DNA of 64,000 nucleotides from Xanthomonas pisi DSM 18956 (lineage in GTDB: Bacteria; Pseudomonadota; Gammaproteobacteria; Xanthomonadales; Xanthomonadaceae), in the NCBI RefSeq assembly GCF_001010415.1, contig NZ_JPLE01000032.1, forward strand, positions 118,740 to 182,739. The letters run 5' to 3'. Positions within the stretch are counted from its first letter, which is position 1; each line of letters starts with the position of its first letter. Below the pieces are notes generated by a model, which worked only from the letters and a program-made list of their open reading frames with translations, made no database searches and was not told the DNA's origin. Of the stretch, positions 9,931 to 23,447 are shown one piece after another. Position numbers and translations under genes: made by a program.

Positions 9931-11433
9931 GTGTCGAACTGGCCTTTACTGTCTATCTTGATCTGGCTGCCGATTATCGGTGGCGCCCTGATCCTTGCGT
10001 TGCGCAACGCCGAGACTGCCCGCTGGGCATCCCTGGCGGTGGCGGTGGCGACCTTTGTGCTGAGTCTGCCGCTGCTGGGCTACGACACGGCCAATGACGC
10101 GATGCAGTTCATCGAACTGCATGCCTGGATCCCGGCCTACAACATCGGCTACAACCTGGGCGTGGATGGCATCGCGGTCGCGTTGATCGTGCTGACCACA
10201 TTGGTGACCGTACTGGCCCTGATCGGTGCCTGGCGCTCGATCGACAAGCGCGTCAATCAGTACGTCGCCGCGTTCCTGATTCTGGAAGGCGTCACGGTCG
10301 GTATCTTCGCTGCCACCGACGCGATGCTGTTCTATGTCTTCTTCGAAGCCATGCTGATCCCGATGTTCCTGATCATCGGTGTCTGGGGCGGTCCGCGGCG
10401 CATCTACGCGGCGATGAAGTTCTTCCTCTATACCTTCCTCGGCTCGGTGCTGATGCTGGTGGGTCTGGTCTACCTGTACCTGAAGGGCGGCAGCTTCCAG
10501 CTCGCCGACCTGTATGCGCTGCAGTTGACCGCCAAGGAGCAGACCTGGATCTTCTTCGCGTTCCTGATCGCGTTCGCGGTCAAGGTGCCGATGTTCCCGG
10601 TGCATACCTGGTTGCCGGACGCACACGTCGAGGCGCCGACCGCCGGTTCGGTGATCCTGGCGGCGATCGCACTGAAGATCGGCGGCTACGGCTTCCTGCG
10701 CTTCAACCTGCCGATCGTTCCCGATGCCAGCCATGAGTTTGCGTGGCTGGTGATCACGCTGTCGCTGATCGCGGTGATCTATGTCGGCCTGGTGGCGTTG
10801 GTGCAGGACGACATGAAGAAGCTGGTGGCGTATTCGTCCATCGCGCACATGGGTTTCGTCACTCTCGGCACCTTCATCGCCTTCACCCTGGTGCGCGAGT
10901 ACGGCAGCACCGACGCAGCACGCCTCGGCTTGCAGGGCGCGATGGTGCAGATGATTTCGCACGGCTTCGTGTCCGGTGCAATGTTCTCCTGCATCGGTGT
11001 GTTGTATGACCGCATGCATACGCGGCGCATCGCCGATTACGGCGGCGTGGTCAATGTGATGCCGTGGTTCGCGACCTTTGCCATGCTGTTCTTCATGGCC
11101 AATGCCGGTCTGCCGGGTACCAGCGGTTTCGTCGGTGAATTCATGGTGATCCTGGCCAGTTTCCAGAAGCACCCGCTGGTTGCATTCGCCGCCGCCACGA
11201 CCCTGGTGATCACGGCGGCCTACACACTGTGGCTCTACAAGCGGGTGTTCTTCGGCGAAGTGGCCAATGCCCATGTGGCCGAGCTGAAGGACATCAATGG
11301 CCGCGAGGCTTTCGTGCTGGGGGTGTTCGCTGCTGGCGTGCTGGCCCTGGGCCTGTATCCGAAGCCGTTGACCGATCTGATGGAACCATCGATCGCCAAG
11401 CTGGCTACCCAGATCGCCGCGAGCAAGCTTTGA
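9931..11433 (+). CDS. nuoM: NADH-quinone oxidoreductase subunit M (GTG start)
   Basis: This 500-residue ND4 homologue is the second antiporter-like proton-pumping subunit. Conserved pieces include FYVFFEAMLIPMFLIIGVWGG (membrane Glu), FPVHTWLPDAHVEAPTAGS and AYSSIAHMGFVTLG. The start is GTG at 9931, 20 bases after the nuoL stop and after an A-rich stretch; the first helix follows within a few residues, so no later start fits. The length matches the family. Confidence 0.96.
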   Translation: MSNWPLLSILIWLPIIGGALILALRNAETARWASLAVAVATFVLSLPLLGYDTANDAMQFIELHAWIPAYNIGYNLGVDGIAVALIVLTTLVTVLALIGAWRSIDKRVNQYVAAFLILEGVTVGIFAATDAMLFYVFFEAMLIPMFLIIGVWGGPRRIYAAMKFFLYTFLGSVLMLVGLVYLYLKGGSFQLADLYALQLTAKEQTWIFFAFLIAFAVKVPMFPVHTWLPDAHVEAPTAGSVILAAIALKIGGYGFLRFNLPIVPDASHEFAWLVITLSLIAVIYVGLVALVQDDMKKLVAYSSIAHMGFVTLGTFIAFTLVREYGSTDAARLGLQGAMVQMISHGFVSGAMFSCIGVLYDRMHTRRIADYGGVVNVMPWFATFAMLFFMANAGLPGTSGFVGEFMVILASFQKHPLVAFAAATTLVITAAYTLWLYKRVFFGEVANAHVAELKDINGREAFVLGVFAAGVLALGLYPKPLTDLMEPSIAKLATQIAASKL

Positions 11434-11466
11434 CCGCTTGCCGTACGTTTTGATTTTCAGGATTTG

Positions 11467-12930
11467 ATGATGACCACGCCAACGCTCGCGCCGTTGACCA
11501 CCGCTGACCTGGCTCCGCTCGTTCCGGAGCTGGTGCTGATCGGCGGCGCCTTCGCATTGCTGATGCTCGACCTGTTCATGAGCCAGCGGAACAAGGTCTG
11601 GACCCACTTGTTCTCCATCGCTGTTCTCGCCGTGGTGTTTGCGTTGCTGGCCACCGGCACAGGCGGGCAGGGCGATATCTTCAATGGCATGTTCGTGCGC
11701 GATACCGCCGCCGACGTGATGAAGACGGTGATCGTGCTGGTCAGCGGGTTGAGCCTGGTCTATGGCTGGACCTACCTGCGCGAGCGCAATCTCTATCAAG
11801 GCGAAATCCCGGTACTGGTCTTGTTCGCGACCGCCGGCATGATGTTGCTGGCGTCGGCCGGCAGCCTGCTGATGGTCTATCTGGGTCTGGAACTGCTGGC
11901 GCTGTGCTCGTACGCGCTGGTCGCCTCCAACCGCGACAACGGCCTGGCCACCGAAGCGGCGATGAAGTATTTCGTGCTGGGTTCGTTGGCGTCGGGCCTG
12001 CTGCTGTACGGCATGTCGCTGGTCTATGGCGCTACCGGCACCTTGAGCCTGACTGGCATCCACGAAGCCATCGAAGGCTCGAGCGAGCGGACGCTGCTGT
12101 TGACCGGCACCATCTTCATGATCGCTGGCGTGGCATTCAAGCTGGGCGCTGCACCGTTCCATATGTGGCTGCCTGACGTCTATCAGGGCGCACCGGCACC
12201 GATTGCGTTGTTTATCAGCTCCGCACCGAAGCTGGCTGCGTTCGGCATGACCTACCGCCTGCTGGAAGTGGGCATGGGCCCGTTGTCGCCGCAGTGGCAT
12301 CTGTTGATTGGCGGCCTGTCGGCACTGTCGCTGGTCGTCGGCAACCTGATGGCCATCGCGCAGAGCAATCTCAAGCGCATGCTTGCGTATTCGACGGTCT
12401 CGCACATCGGCTTCCTGCTGATGGGCGTCGCCGGCGGCGGCGAAGAAGGGTATGCGGCCGCGATGTTCTATGCAGTGAGCTACACCATCATGTCGACCGC
12501 TTCGTTCGGCGCCATCATCGCGTTGTCGCGCAATGGGTTCGAAGCCGAGAACATCGACGACTTCAAGGGTCTCAACGCACGCAATCCGTGGATGGCCGGC
12601 CTGGTGCTGTGCATCATGGCGTCGCTGGCGGGTATTCCGCCGTTCCTCGGCTTCTGGACCAAGCTGGCCGTGCTGGGCGCGGCAGTGAACGGCGACATGC
12701 TGTGGTTGGCGCTGGTCGGTGTGCTCTGCGCAGTGATCGGTGCGTACTACTACCTGCGTGTCATCAAGGTCATGTACTTCGACGAGCCGGTCGGTGAGCC
12801 GTTGCCAGCCAACAACGACCGCGTGCTGGGAACGGTGCTGGGCGTCAACGCACTTGCGTTGCTCGCGCTTGGCCTGGCCTGGAACCCGATCATGGTGTGG
12901 TGCCAGCGCGCGTTTTCCGGTCTCGCATAA
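11467..12930 (+). CDS. nuoN: NADH-quinone oxidoreductase subunit N
   Basis: This 487-residue ND2 homologue is the third antiporter-like subunit and the last gene of the nuo operon. It shows the LGLELLALCSYALVA, FKLGAAPFHMWLPDVYQGAP and AYSTVSHIGFLLMG motifs. ATG codons at 11467 and 11470 (and a TTG at 11464) are adjacent; the first ATG is used. It follows nuoM by about 30 bases. About 150 non-coding bases separate it from the tRNA promoter downstream; no clear terminator hairpin is seen directly after the stop. Confidence 0.95.
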   Translation: MMTTPTLAPLTTADLAPLVPELVLIGGAFALLMLDLFMSQRNKVWTHLFSIAVLAVVFALLATGTGGQGDIFNGMFVRDTAADVMKTVIVLVSGLSLVYGWTYLRERNLYQGEIPVLVLFATAGMMLLASAGSLLMVYLGLELLALCSYALVASNRDNGLATEAAMKYFVLGSLASGLLLYGMSLVYGATGTLSLTGIHEAIEGSSERTLLLTGTIFMIAGVAFKLGAAPFHMWLPDVYQGAPAPIALFISSAPKLAAFGMTYRLLEVGMGPLSPQWHLLIGGLSALSLVVGNLMAIAQSNLKRMLAYSTVSHIGFLLMGVAGGGEEGYAAAMFYAVSYTIMSTASFGAIIALSRNGFEAENIDDFKGLNARNPWMAGLVLCIMASLAGIPPFLGFWTKLAVLGAAVNGDMLWLALVGVLCAVIGAYYYLRVIKVMYFDEPVGEPLPANNDRVLGTVLGVNALALLALGLAWNPIMVWCQRAFSGLA

Positions 12931-13086
12931 GCGAGCATGGTCGGGTGTCGCGGTGCCCGGCGCCCGCTCATGGCATGGTTATGAAATAAAGTTGTGATTG
13001 GTGTTTCGTTTTTGTTGCATTGCGGTTATCATTCGCCGCGACGTTGGACGCTCGCCAAAGTGTCCAACAGATGAAAAACTTAGGGC

Positions 13087-13115
13087 TTGCAATTGCCGCT
13101 CAAGTTCTTCATAAT
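13087..13115 (+). promoter_or_regulatory. promoter of tRNA-fMet
   Basis: TTGCAA at 13087-13092 and CATAAT at 13110-13115 are separated by 17 bases, and the tRNA begins 12 bases after the -10 box. Position and spacing fit a sigma-70 promoter for the tRNA and perhaps for the rimP operon behind it. Assigned by eye only. Confidence 0.6.
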
Positions 13116-13126
13116 TCCGCTTCTGC

Positions 13127-13203
13127 TGCGGGGTGGAGCAGTCTGGCAGCTCGTCGGGCTCATAACCCGAAGGTCGCAGGTTCAAATCCTGCCCCCGCTA
13201 CCA
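13127..13203 (+). tRNA. initiator tRNA-fMet (CAT anticodon)
   Basis: A 77-base cloverleaf including the encoded CCA. The anticodon CAT is at 13161-13163 in the GGGCTCATAACCC arm with the three G:C pairs typical of initiator tRNAs. The first and last acceptor bases (T1, T72) do not pair, another initiator feature. It stands directly upstream of rimP-nusA-infB, the same arrangement as metY in enterobacteria. Confidence 0.95.
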
Positions 13204-13274
13204 AGTTTCGAATTGCCGCTTCATCGCAGTGATTCAACTTCTTGGATCGTAAGGACGCATGTTCCCGTCCTTGC

Positions 13275-13334
13275 GCCGACCCTGAGAGGTCGGGCTTTTT
13301 TCACGCAAGGGGCCCATCGGGCCCCTTGTTTTTT
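13275..13334 (+). terminator. two tandem Rho-independent terminators between tRNA-fMet and rimP
   Basis: The first hairpin is CCGACC...GGTCGG followed by GCTTTTTT (about 13276-13301). The second is a perfect 10-bp stem, CAAGGGGCCC / GGGCCCCTTG with loop ATC (13306-13328), followed by six T. Both precede the rimP start, so they either end the tRNA transcript or act as attenuators ahead of the nusA operon, where readthrough control by NusA is known in enterobacteria. Confidence 0.8.
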
Positions 13335-13400
13335 CCGGAACCGGAAAGTTTGCTGCCGGTTGCCGGGGTTCTACTGGCAATCATTTGATCAGGGCAGTCT

Positions 13401-13991
13401 GTGAGCGAAAAAGCGACCGAAATCGCGAATCTGCTGAGTCCAACGGTTGAGTCCCTGGGCTTGGAACTGCTGGGCGTGGAGTATCTTCCCGCGCCAGGTG
13501 GCGCCACGTTGCGCCTTTACATCGATGTATCGCTGGCCGAACAGCCCGAGCGTGTCATCAACGTCGACGATTGCGAGCGCGTGAGCCGTGAAGTCTCCGC
13601 CCAGCTCGACGTCGAAGACCCGATCAGTGGCAACTACACCCTGGAAGTGTCTTCGCCGGGTGTAGACCGTCCCTTGTTCACCCTGGAACAATTCGCGCGC
13701 CATGTCGGCGAGTCCGCAAAGATCGTGTTGAAGCTTGCGCAGGATGGTCGGCGCCGCTTTCAGGGTCAGATCCTGCGTACCGAGCCGGAAGCAGATGCCG
13801 TGGTGTTTTCGGTCGACGGCAAGGATGCGCAGATCGGCTTCGACAACATCGACAAGGCGCGCATCCTGCCGGATTGGGTCGCCTTGGGCCTTGCGCCGCA
13901 AAAACCGAATAAGCCCGGCCCGAAAAAACCCGGGCACGACAAGAAGAAACCATCCAACGAGTCGGCGGCTGGCAAGCCGCGCGCGGAGTGA
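13401..13991 (+). CDS. rimP: ribosome maturation factor RimP (GTG start)
   Basis: This 196-residue cytoplasmic protein assists maturation of the 30S subunit. The N-terminal domain runs through [24 protein letters not shown] and the [14 protein letters not shown] segment; a C-terminal Sm-like domain follows. The end is a Lys/Pro-rich extension of about 30 residues ([18 protein letters not shown]), longer than in E. coli. The start is GTG at 13401. nusA starts 4 bases after its stop, so the two are co-transcribed. Confidence 0.95.
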   Translation: MSEKATEIANLLSPTVESLGLELLGVEYLPAPGGATLRLYIDVSLAEQPERVINVDDCERVSREVSAQLDVEDPISGNYTLEVSSPGVDRPLFTLEQFARHVGESAKIVLKLAQDGRRRFQGQILRTEPEADAVVFSVDGKDAQIGFDNIDKARILPDWVALGLAPQKPNKPGPKKPGHDKKKPSNESAAGKPRAE

Positions 13992-13995
13992 CTAA

Positions 13996-15507
13996 ATGAG
14001 CAAGGAACTTTTGCTGGTAGTGGATGCGGTGGCCAACGAAAAGGGCGTGCCGCGCGAAGTGATCTTCGATGCGATCGAGGCCGCGCTGGCTTCCGCAGCG
14101 AAGAAGCGCTATCCCGACCAGGACGTGCTGACGCGCGTGACCATCGACCACAAGGACGGTAACTACGAAACCTTCCGCCGTTGGGAAGTGGTGGCCGACG
14201 ACGTGGTGATGGAGTCGCCGGATCGCCAGGTGCGTCTGATGGATGCCATCGACGAAGCCGACGGCGTGGATGTGGGCGACTACATCGAAGAACAGATCGA
14301 AAACCCGGATTTCGGCCGTATCGCCGCCCAGGCCGCCAAGCAGGTGATCGTGCAGCGCGTGCGCGAAGCCGAGCGCCAGCAAGTGGTCGATGCCTGGAAG
14401 GATCGCGTGGGCGAGCTGATCACCGGTGTGGTCAAGCGTGCCGAGCGCGGCAACATCTTTGTCGATCTGGGTGGCAATGCCGAGGCCTTCATTCCGAAGG
14501 ACAAGGGCATTCCGCGCGACGTGCTGCGCCCGGGCGACCGCGTGCGCGGGTATCTGGCCGAAGTGCGCTCCGAGCCGCGTGGCCCGCAGCTGTTCATCAG
14601 CCGCGCCGCCCCGGAATTCATGATCGAGCTGTTCAAGCTCGAAGTGCCGGAAGTGGGTCAGGGTCTGGTTGAGATCAAGGCCTGCGCACGCGACCCTGGC
14701 GATCGCGCCAAGATCGCCGTGATCGCGCACGACACCCGCACCGATCCAATCGGCGCCTGCATCGGTATGCGTGGTTCGCGCGTACAGGCGGTGTCCAACG
14801 AGCTCAATGGCGAGCGTGTGGACATCGTGTTGTGGAACGAGAACCCGGCCAACTTCGTCATCAACGCAATGGCGCCTGCCGAAGTGCAGTCGATCATCGT
14901 CGATGAAGACAAGCACTCGATGGACCTGGCCGTGGCGGAAGACCGCCTGGCGCAGGCGATCGGCAAGGGTGGCCAGAACGTGCGTCTGGCCAGCCGCCTG
15001 ACCGGCTGGCAGCTCAACGTGATGACCGCCGACCAGGTCGCCGCCAAGTCCGAGGCTGAACAGGCATCGGCGCGCCAGCTGTTCATGGACCGCCTGGAAG
15101 TGGACGAGGAAATCTCCGCGATCCTGGTGTCCGAAGGCTTCAACACGGTCGAAGAAATCGCCTACGTCCCGGTCGGTGAGCTGCTGGCGGTGGAAGGCTT
15201 CGACGAAGACATCGTCGAAGAACTGCGTGCCCGTGCCCGCGATGCGTTGCTCAACGCCGCGCTGGCCGAGGAAGAAGGCCTGGAAGGAACTCAGCCCACC
15301 GAGGACCTGCTGGCGCTGGAGGGGATGGACGAGGAAACGGCCTTTGCTCTGGCCGAGCACGGCGTGCGTACCAGCGAGGACTTGTCCGACCTGGCAGCGG
15401 ACGAGATCGTCGACTTCGGCATCGAGGGCATGACCCAGGAGCGCGCCGCGGCGCTGATCCTGGCGGCCCGCGCCGAGGAGATCGCCCGTTTGGAGCGCGG
15501 CGAATGA
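13996..15507 (+). CDS. nusA: transcription termination/antitermination factor NusA
   Basis: This 503-residue RNA polymerase-associated factor modulates pausing, termination and antitermination. Order of domains: N-terminal polymerase-binding domain (about 1-130), S1 domain (GVVKRAERGNIFVDLGGNAEAFIPK, about 140-200), KH1 and KH2 (IGACIGMRGSRVQAVSNEL; AIGKGGQNVRLASRLTGW), and two C-terminal acidic repeats (about 365-500) as in other gammaproteobacteria. It lies between rimP and infB, the classic operon order. Confidence 0.98.
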   Translation: MSKELLLVVDAVANEKGVPREVIFDAIEAALASAAKKRYPDQDVLTRVTIDHKDGNYETFRRWEVVADDVVMESPDRQVRLMDAIDEADGVDVGDYIEEQIENPDFGRIAAQAAKQVIVQRVREAERQQVVDAWKDRVGELITGVVKRAERGNIFVDLGGNAEAFIPKDKGIPRDVLRPGDRVRGYLAEVRSEPRGPQLFISRAAPEFMIELFKLEVPEVGQGLVEIKACARDPGDRAKIAVIAHDTRTDPIGACIGMRGSRVQAVSNELNGERVDIVLWNENPANFVINAMAPAEVQSIIVDEDKHSMDLAVAEDRLAQAIGKGGQNVRLASRLTGWQLNVMTADQVAAKSEAEQASARQLFMDRLEVDEEISAILVSEGFNTVEEIAYVPVGELLAVEGFDEDIVEELRARARDALLNAALAEEEGLEGTQPTEDLLALEGMDEETAFALAEHGVRTSEDLSDLAADEIVDFGIEGMTQERAAALILAARAEEIARLERGE

Positions 15508-15602
15508 GCCGGCAATGAACCGCGCCCTGACCCCATCAGGGCTTAGAATCAGCGTTTCCCTTGCTCTGGGCGAGGGGGCGCCAACCAGATCATAGGATCC
15601 GA

Positions 15603-18308
<2,706 letters not shown>

Positions 18309-18382
18309 GGGTTGCCGGGGCCTGCGTTGCCGGTCCCGGTGTTCCGCACGGCAGACGCTGCAACGCAAGTTCTGCAAGGCGA

Positions 18383-18415
18383 GGGCGGCATGGCCGCCCA
18401 CGTTCGTTTTTGGCT
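18383..18415 (+). terminator. hairpin with T-rich tail between infB and rbfA (possible attenuator)
   Basis: A perfect 7-bp GC stem (GGGCGGC / GCCGCCC, loop ATG, 18383-18399) is followed by ACGTTCGTTTTT. It lies in the roughly 150-base gap between infB and rbfA, the longest gap of the upstream half of this operon. It could be a weak terminator or an mRNA-processing or stability structure; the T tract is interrupted, so strength is uncertain. Confidence 0.4.
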
Positions 18416-18456
18416 TCGGTGCCAACTGGCCCTCCGAATCAACCAGGTCCACGACC

Positions 18457-18849
18457 ATGCCAACCAAATCATTCCATCGCACCGACCGCGTCTCTGCGCA
18501 GGTGCGTCGCGACCTCGGCACCATCGTGCACGCGGCCGCGCGCGACCACGGCCTGCCGTCGGTCAGCGTTTCCGATGTCGAAATCAGCCGCGATCTGGCG
18601 CACGCCAAGGTGTTCGTCACCGCGCTGCAGCAGGAGCGCTCGGCCGAAGCGGTCAAGGGACTCAAGGAAATCGCCGGGCAGCTGCGCACGCAATTGGCGC
18701 GCGCGATGAAGTTGCGTCATGTGCCCGAGCTGCACTTTCATTACGACGACTCGGTCGACCGTGGCGAACGCATCGACAACCTGCTGCGTGACCTGGACGA
18801 CGTCGGTCCACAGGCAACGTCCAGCGATGAGGACGCCGAGCAGCGCTGA
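18457..18849 (+). CDS. rbfA: 30S ribosome-binding factor RbfA
   Basis: This 130-residue cold-adaptation and 30S-maturation factor has a KH-like fold. The ATG at 18457 gives [20 protein letters not shown], the normal N-terminus; the frame is open further upstream but without family similarity. Conserved segments are [19 protein letters not shown] and the C-terminal [17 protein letters not shown]. It precedes truB as in other proteobacteria. Confidence 0.96.
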   Translation: MPTKSFHRTDRVSAQVRRDLGTIVHAAARDHGLPSVSVSDVEISRDLAHAKVFVTALQQERSAEAVKGLKEIAGQLRTQLARAMKLRHVPELHFHYDDSVDRGERIDNLLRDLDDVGPQATSSDEDAEQR

Positions 18850-18928
18850 GCGCTGTGTCGGCTGGGCGAGATTGCCGCGCCCCTGGATTCCCGCGGACGC
18901 GCACAGCGCCCGATTCGAGCACCGATCT

Positions 18929-19855
18929 TTGAAACCCCGCATCGTCTATCGCCCGCTGCACGGCATCCTGTTGCTGGATAAACCGGCCGGGCTCAGTTCC
19001 AACGCTGCATTGCAGGCCGCACGCCGTCTGTTGCGTGCCGAAAAGGGCGGCCACACCGGCAGTCTGGACCCGCTGGCCACCGGCTTGCTGCCGTTATGCC
19101 TGGGCGAGGCGACCAAGATCGCCGGCTTGCTGCTTGGTTCGGCCAAGGCGTACGACGCCGAGGTGGTACTGGGCGTCACCACCGATACCGACGATGCCGA
19201 CGGCGAGCCGCTGCGCGAGCGCGCCGTGCCGGCGCTGAGCGAGGATGCATTGCGCGCGGCCCTGGCCCCGTTCATCGGGCGCATCCAGCAGCAGGCCCCG
19301 ATCTATTCCGCGCTCAAGCAGGGCGGTGAGCCGCTGTATGCCAAGGCACGTCGGGGCGAAGCGATCGAGGCGCCGGTGCGCGAGGTCGACGTGCATGCGA
19401 TCGAGTTGATCGGCTACCACGCGCCGCGCCTGCAGTTGCGCGTGACCTGTGGCTCCGGCACCTACATCCGCAGCCTGGCCCGCGACCTGGGCGAGATGCT
19501 CGGCTGCGGTGCGCATATCGCCTCGTTGCGCCGGCTCTGGGTAGAGCCGTTCCGGTCGCCACAGATGATGACCCTGGACGCGTTGAGCGCAGCAGTGGAA
19601 TCGGGCACGCGGGCAGAGGATCTGCTGCTGCCGATCCAGGCCGGGCTGGCCGATTTTGCGCAGATCACTCTCGACCAGGCCCATGCGACCCGTTTCCGGA
19701 TGGGGCAACGGCTGCGCGATCCGGCATTTCCAGCCGGCCAGGTCGCCGTTTTCGGCCCGGACGGAAGCCCGTCAGGCCTTGGCCTTGTTGACGCTGACCG
19801 CCGGCTCTCGCCGCAGCGCTTGTTCAATGGACTGAACGAAACTGCAGGTTGTTAA
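18929..19855 (+). CDS. truB: tRNA pseudouridine(55) synthase (TTG start)
   Basis: This 308-residue enzyme makes pseudouridine 55 in the T-loop of tRNAs. The catalytic aspartate is D47 in [38 protein letters not shown] is the conserved second half, and a C-terminal PUA-like domain follows. The start is taken as TTG 18929 ([21 protein letters not shown]) because similarity begins there; no ATG or GTG fits nearby. About 80 bases separate it from rbfA. Confidence 0.93.
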   Translation: MKPRIVYRPLHGILLLDKPAGLSSNAALQAARRLLRAEKGGHTGSLDPLATGLLPLCLGEATKIAGLLLGSAKAYDAEVVLGVTTDTDDADGEPLRERAVPALSEDALRAALAPFIGRIQQQAPIYSALKQGGEPLYAKARRGEAIEAPVREVDVHAIELIGYHAPRLQLRVTCGSGTYIRSLARDLGEMLGCGAHIASLRRLWVEPFRSPQMMTLDALSAAVESGTRAEDLLLPIQAGLADFAQITLDQAHATRFRMGQRLRDPAFPAGQVAVFGPDGSPSGLGLVDADRRLSPQRLFNGLNETAGC

Positions 19856-19867
19856 GGTTTAGTCAAC

Positions 19868-19896
19868 TTGTTCCCGGCGTCCTGCGACGGTACAAT
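19868..19896 (+). promoter_or_regulatory. promoter of rpsO
   Basis: TTGTTC (19868-19873) and TACAAT (19891-19896) are 17 bases apart, located between truB and rpsO. The 5' leader to the rpsO start would be about 105-110 bases, room for the translational autoregulation by S15 known in E. coli, though no specific pseudoknot was identified. Confidence 0.6.
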
Positions 19897-20011
19897 TTCG
19901 CGGCCCCGATCGGGGCACCTCAGCGCCAAGCGCGCTCATCCCTAGCAAACGGCGAGTCCGACGGTGCGTCATGCACGTTCCTGTCGACCACGCATCTATC
20001 GAGTAAACATC

Positions 20012-20272
20012 ATGTCTGTCGACACCCAGAAAGTTATTGAAGACAACAAGCGCAGCGCCCAGGACACCGGTTCGCCGGAAGTGCAGGTCGCGCTGCTGAC
20101 CGCACGTATCGAGCTGCTGACCGGCCACTTCAAGACCCACAAGAAGGATCACCACAGCCGTCGCGGTCTGCTGCAGATGGTCAACCGTCGCCGCAGCCTG
20201 CTCGACTACCTGAAGAAGAAGGACAACGAGCGTTACAAGTCGTTGATCGAGAAGCTCGGCCTGCGCCGCTAA
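20012..20272 (+). CDS. rpsO: 30S ribosomal protein S15
   Basis: This 86-residue primary 16S rRNA-binding protein is of standard length. ATG 20012 gives [15 protein letters not shown]; the region [20 protein letters not shown] and the motif [20 protein letters not shown] are diagnostic. A strong terminator follows 13 bases after the stop, and pnp lies beyond, the conserved rpsO-pnp pairing. Confidence 0.98.
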   Translation: MSVDTQKVIEDNKRSAQDTGSPEVQVALLTARIELLTGHFKTHKKDHHSRRGLLQMVNRRRSLLDYLKKKDNERYKSLIEKLGLRR

Positions 20273-20285
20273 TCGAGTCCTACCG

Positions 20286-20318
20286 CCGCGGCGCAGCGAT
20301 GCGCCGCGGTTTTGTTTT
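20286..20318 (+). terminator. terminator after rpsO
   Basis: A perfect 9-bp stem CCGCGGCGC / GCGCCGCGG (20286-20294 and 20301-20309) with loop AGCGAT is followed by TTTTGTTTT. It separates rpsO from pnp and would allow partial readthrough, as in enterobacteria. Confidence 0.85.
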
Positions 20319-20440
20319 GGTCGTTCGCAAACGCGTCATCGCATCATCAAGTTCATGGGCCGGAGCCTCCCGGCCGCCCGTTCTCGGCATGGGTCGACGA
20401 CGGTCCAACGAAGACAGTTACACCTAAGGAAAAAACCTCC

Positions 20441-22555
<2,115 letters not shown>

Positions 22556-22579
22556 TCGCCGCCGGTTGATACGTCACGA

Positions 22580-22606
22580 AAAAGCGGGCTTCGGCCCGCT
22601 TTTTTG
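22580..22606 (+). terminator. terminator after pnp
   Basis: AAGCGGGC / GCCCGCTT around a TTCG loop (22582-22601) is followed by six T's (the last T of the stem plus five). It ends the rimP-pnp transcription unit. Confidence 0.9.
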
Positions 22607-22636
22607 TGGTCGGTTCGGAATAGCCCATGCCTTGTT

Positions 22637-23440
22637 CCTTCTCCCACCGGGAGTCGGTTCGGAATATCTCGTGCCTTGTTCCTTCCTCCCTCGGGAGAAG
22701 GTGCCCCGAAGGGGTGGATGAGGTGCGGGCGAAGCCTCATGCAGTTGAAACGGCGCCAGGGCTTCGCCCCGTACCCTCTCCCCCAACCCCTCTCCCGCCG
22801 GGAGAGGGGCTAGTGCGTCGCGCCATGCATCTGTTCTTCCTTCTCCCACCGGGAGAAGGTGCTCCAAAGGAGCGGATGAGGGTACGGGCGCAGCCTCGTG
22901 CAGTTGAAATGGCCAAGGCTATGCCTCCGGACCCTCACCCCAACCCTCGCTCTGCGCCCCAGGCCGCGTTTGCGACGCGGTCGCTCCAAGGCGGCACGCG
23001 CACCAGTGGCGCGCAAACCGTGCTTTCTCGCCCCGGCGGGAGAGGGGCGAGAGCGTGGCGCCACGCATCTGTTCCTTCTCCCCTCGGGAGAAGGTGCCCC
23101 GAAGGGGCGGATGAGGGTGCGGGCGAAGCCTCGTGCAGTTGAAACGGCACCAGGACTACGCCTCCGGACCCTCACCCCACCCCCCGCTCCTCGCCCCAGG
23201 CCGCGTTTGCGACGCGGTCGCTCCAAGGCGCGCGCAAGTGGCGCGCAAACGGTGCCTTCTCGCCCCGGCGGGAGAGGGGCGAGAGCGTGGCGCCACGCAT
23301 CTGTTCCTTCTCCCCTCGGGAGAAGGTGCCCCGAAGGGGCGGACGAGGGTGCGGGCGCAGCTTCGTGCAGTTGAGGCGCGCCAGGCCTTCGCCCCGTACC
23401 CTCACCTCAACCCCCTCGCCGCAGGGAGAGAGGGGGCGAC
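22637..23440 (+). repeat. array of GC-rich intergenic repeats (about 3.5 units)
   Basis: Degenerate direct repeats begin with CCTTCTCCC(C/A)(T/C)CGGGAGAAGG at about 22681, 22839, 23074 and 23306; a partial start lies at 22637. Each unit continues through GTGCCCCGAAGGGGCGGATG, a CTCGTGCAGTTGAAA-like segment and a CCCTCACCCC-like segment, and closes with GGCGGGAGAGGGGCGAGAG. Units 2 and 3 hold an extra segment of about 75-90 bases with the inverted repeat CCGCGT / ACGCGG. Spacings are about 158, 235 and 232 bases. The reading frames crossing the array are Pro/Arg-rich artefacts. No gene is seen in 22608-23447. Confidence 0.85.
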
Positions 23441-23447
23441 TTTTTCC

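Noticed and set aside
22627..23374. Several overlapping 100-170 codon frames on both strands in the repeat array behind pnp
   Set aside because: They follow the repeats, are rich in Pro, Arg, Gly and Ala, and have no ribosome sites or recognised domains.
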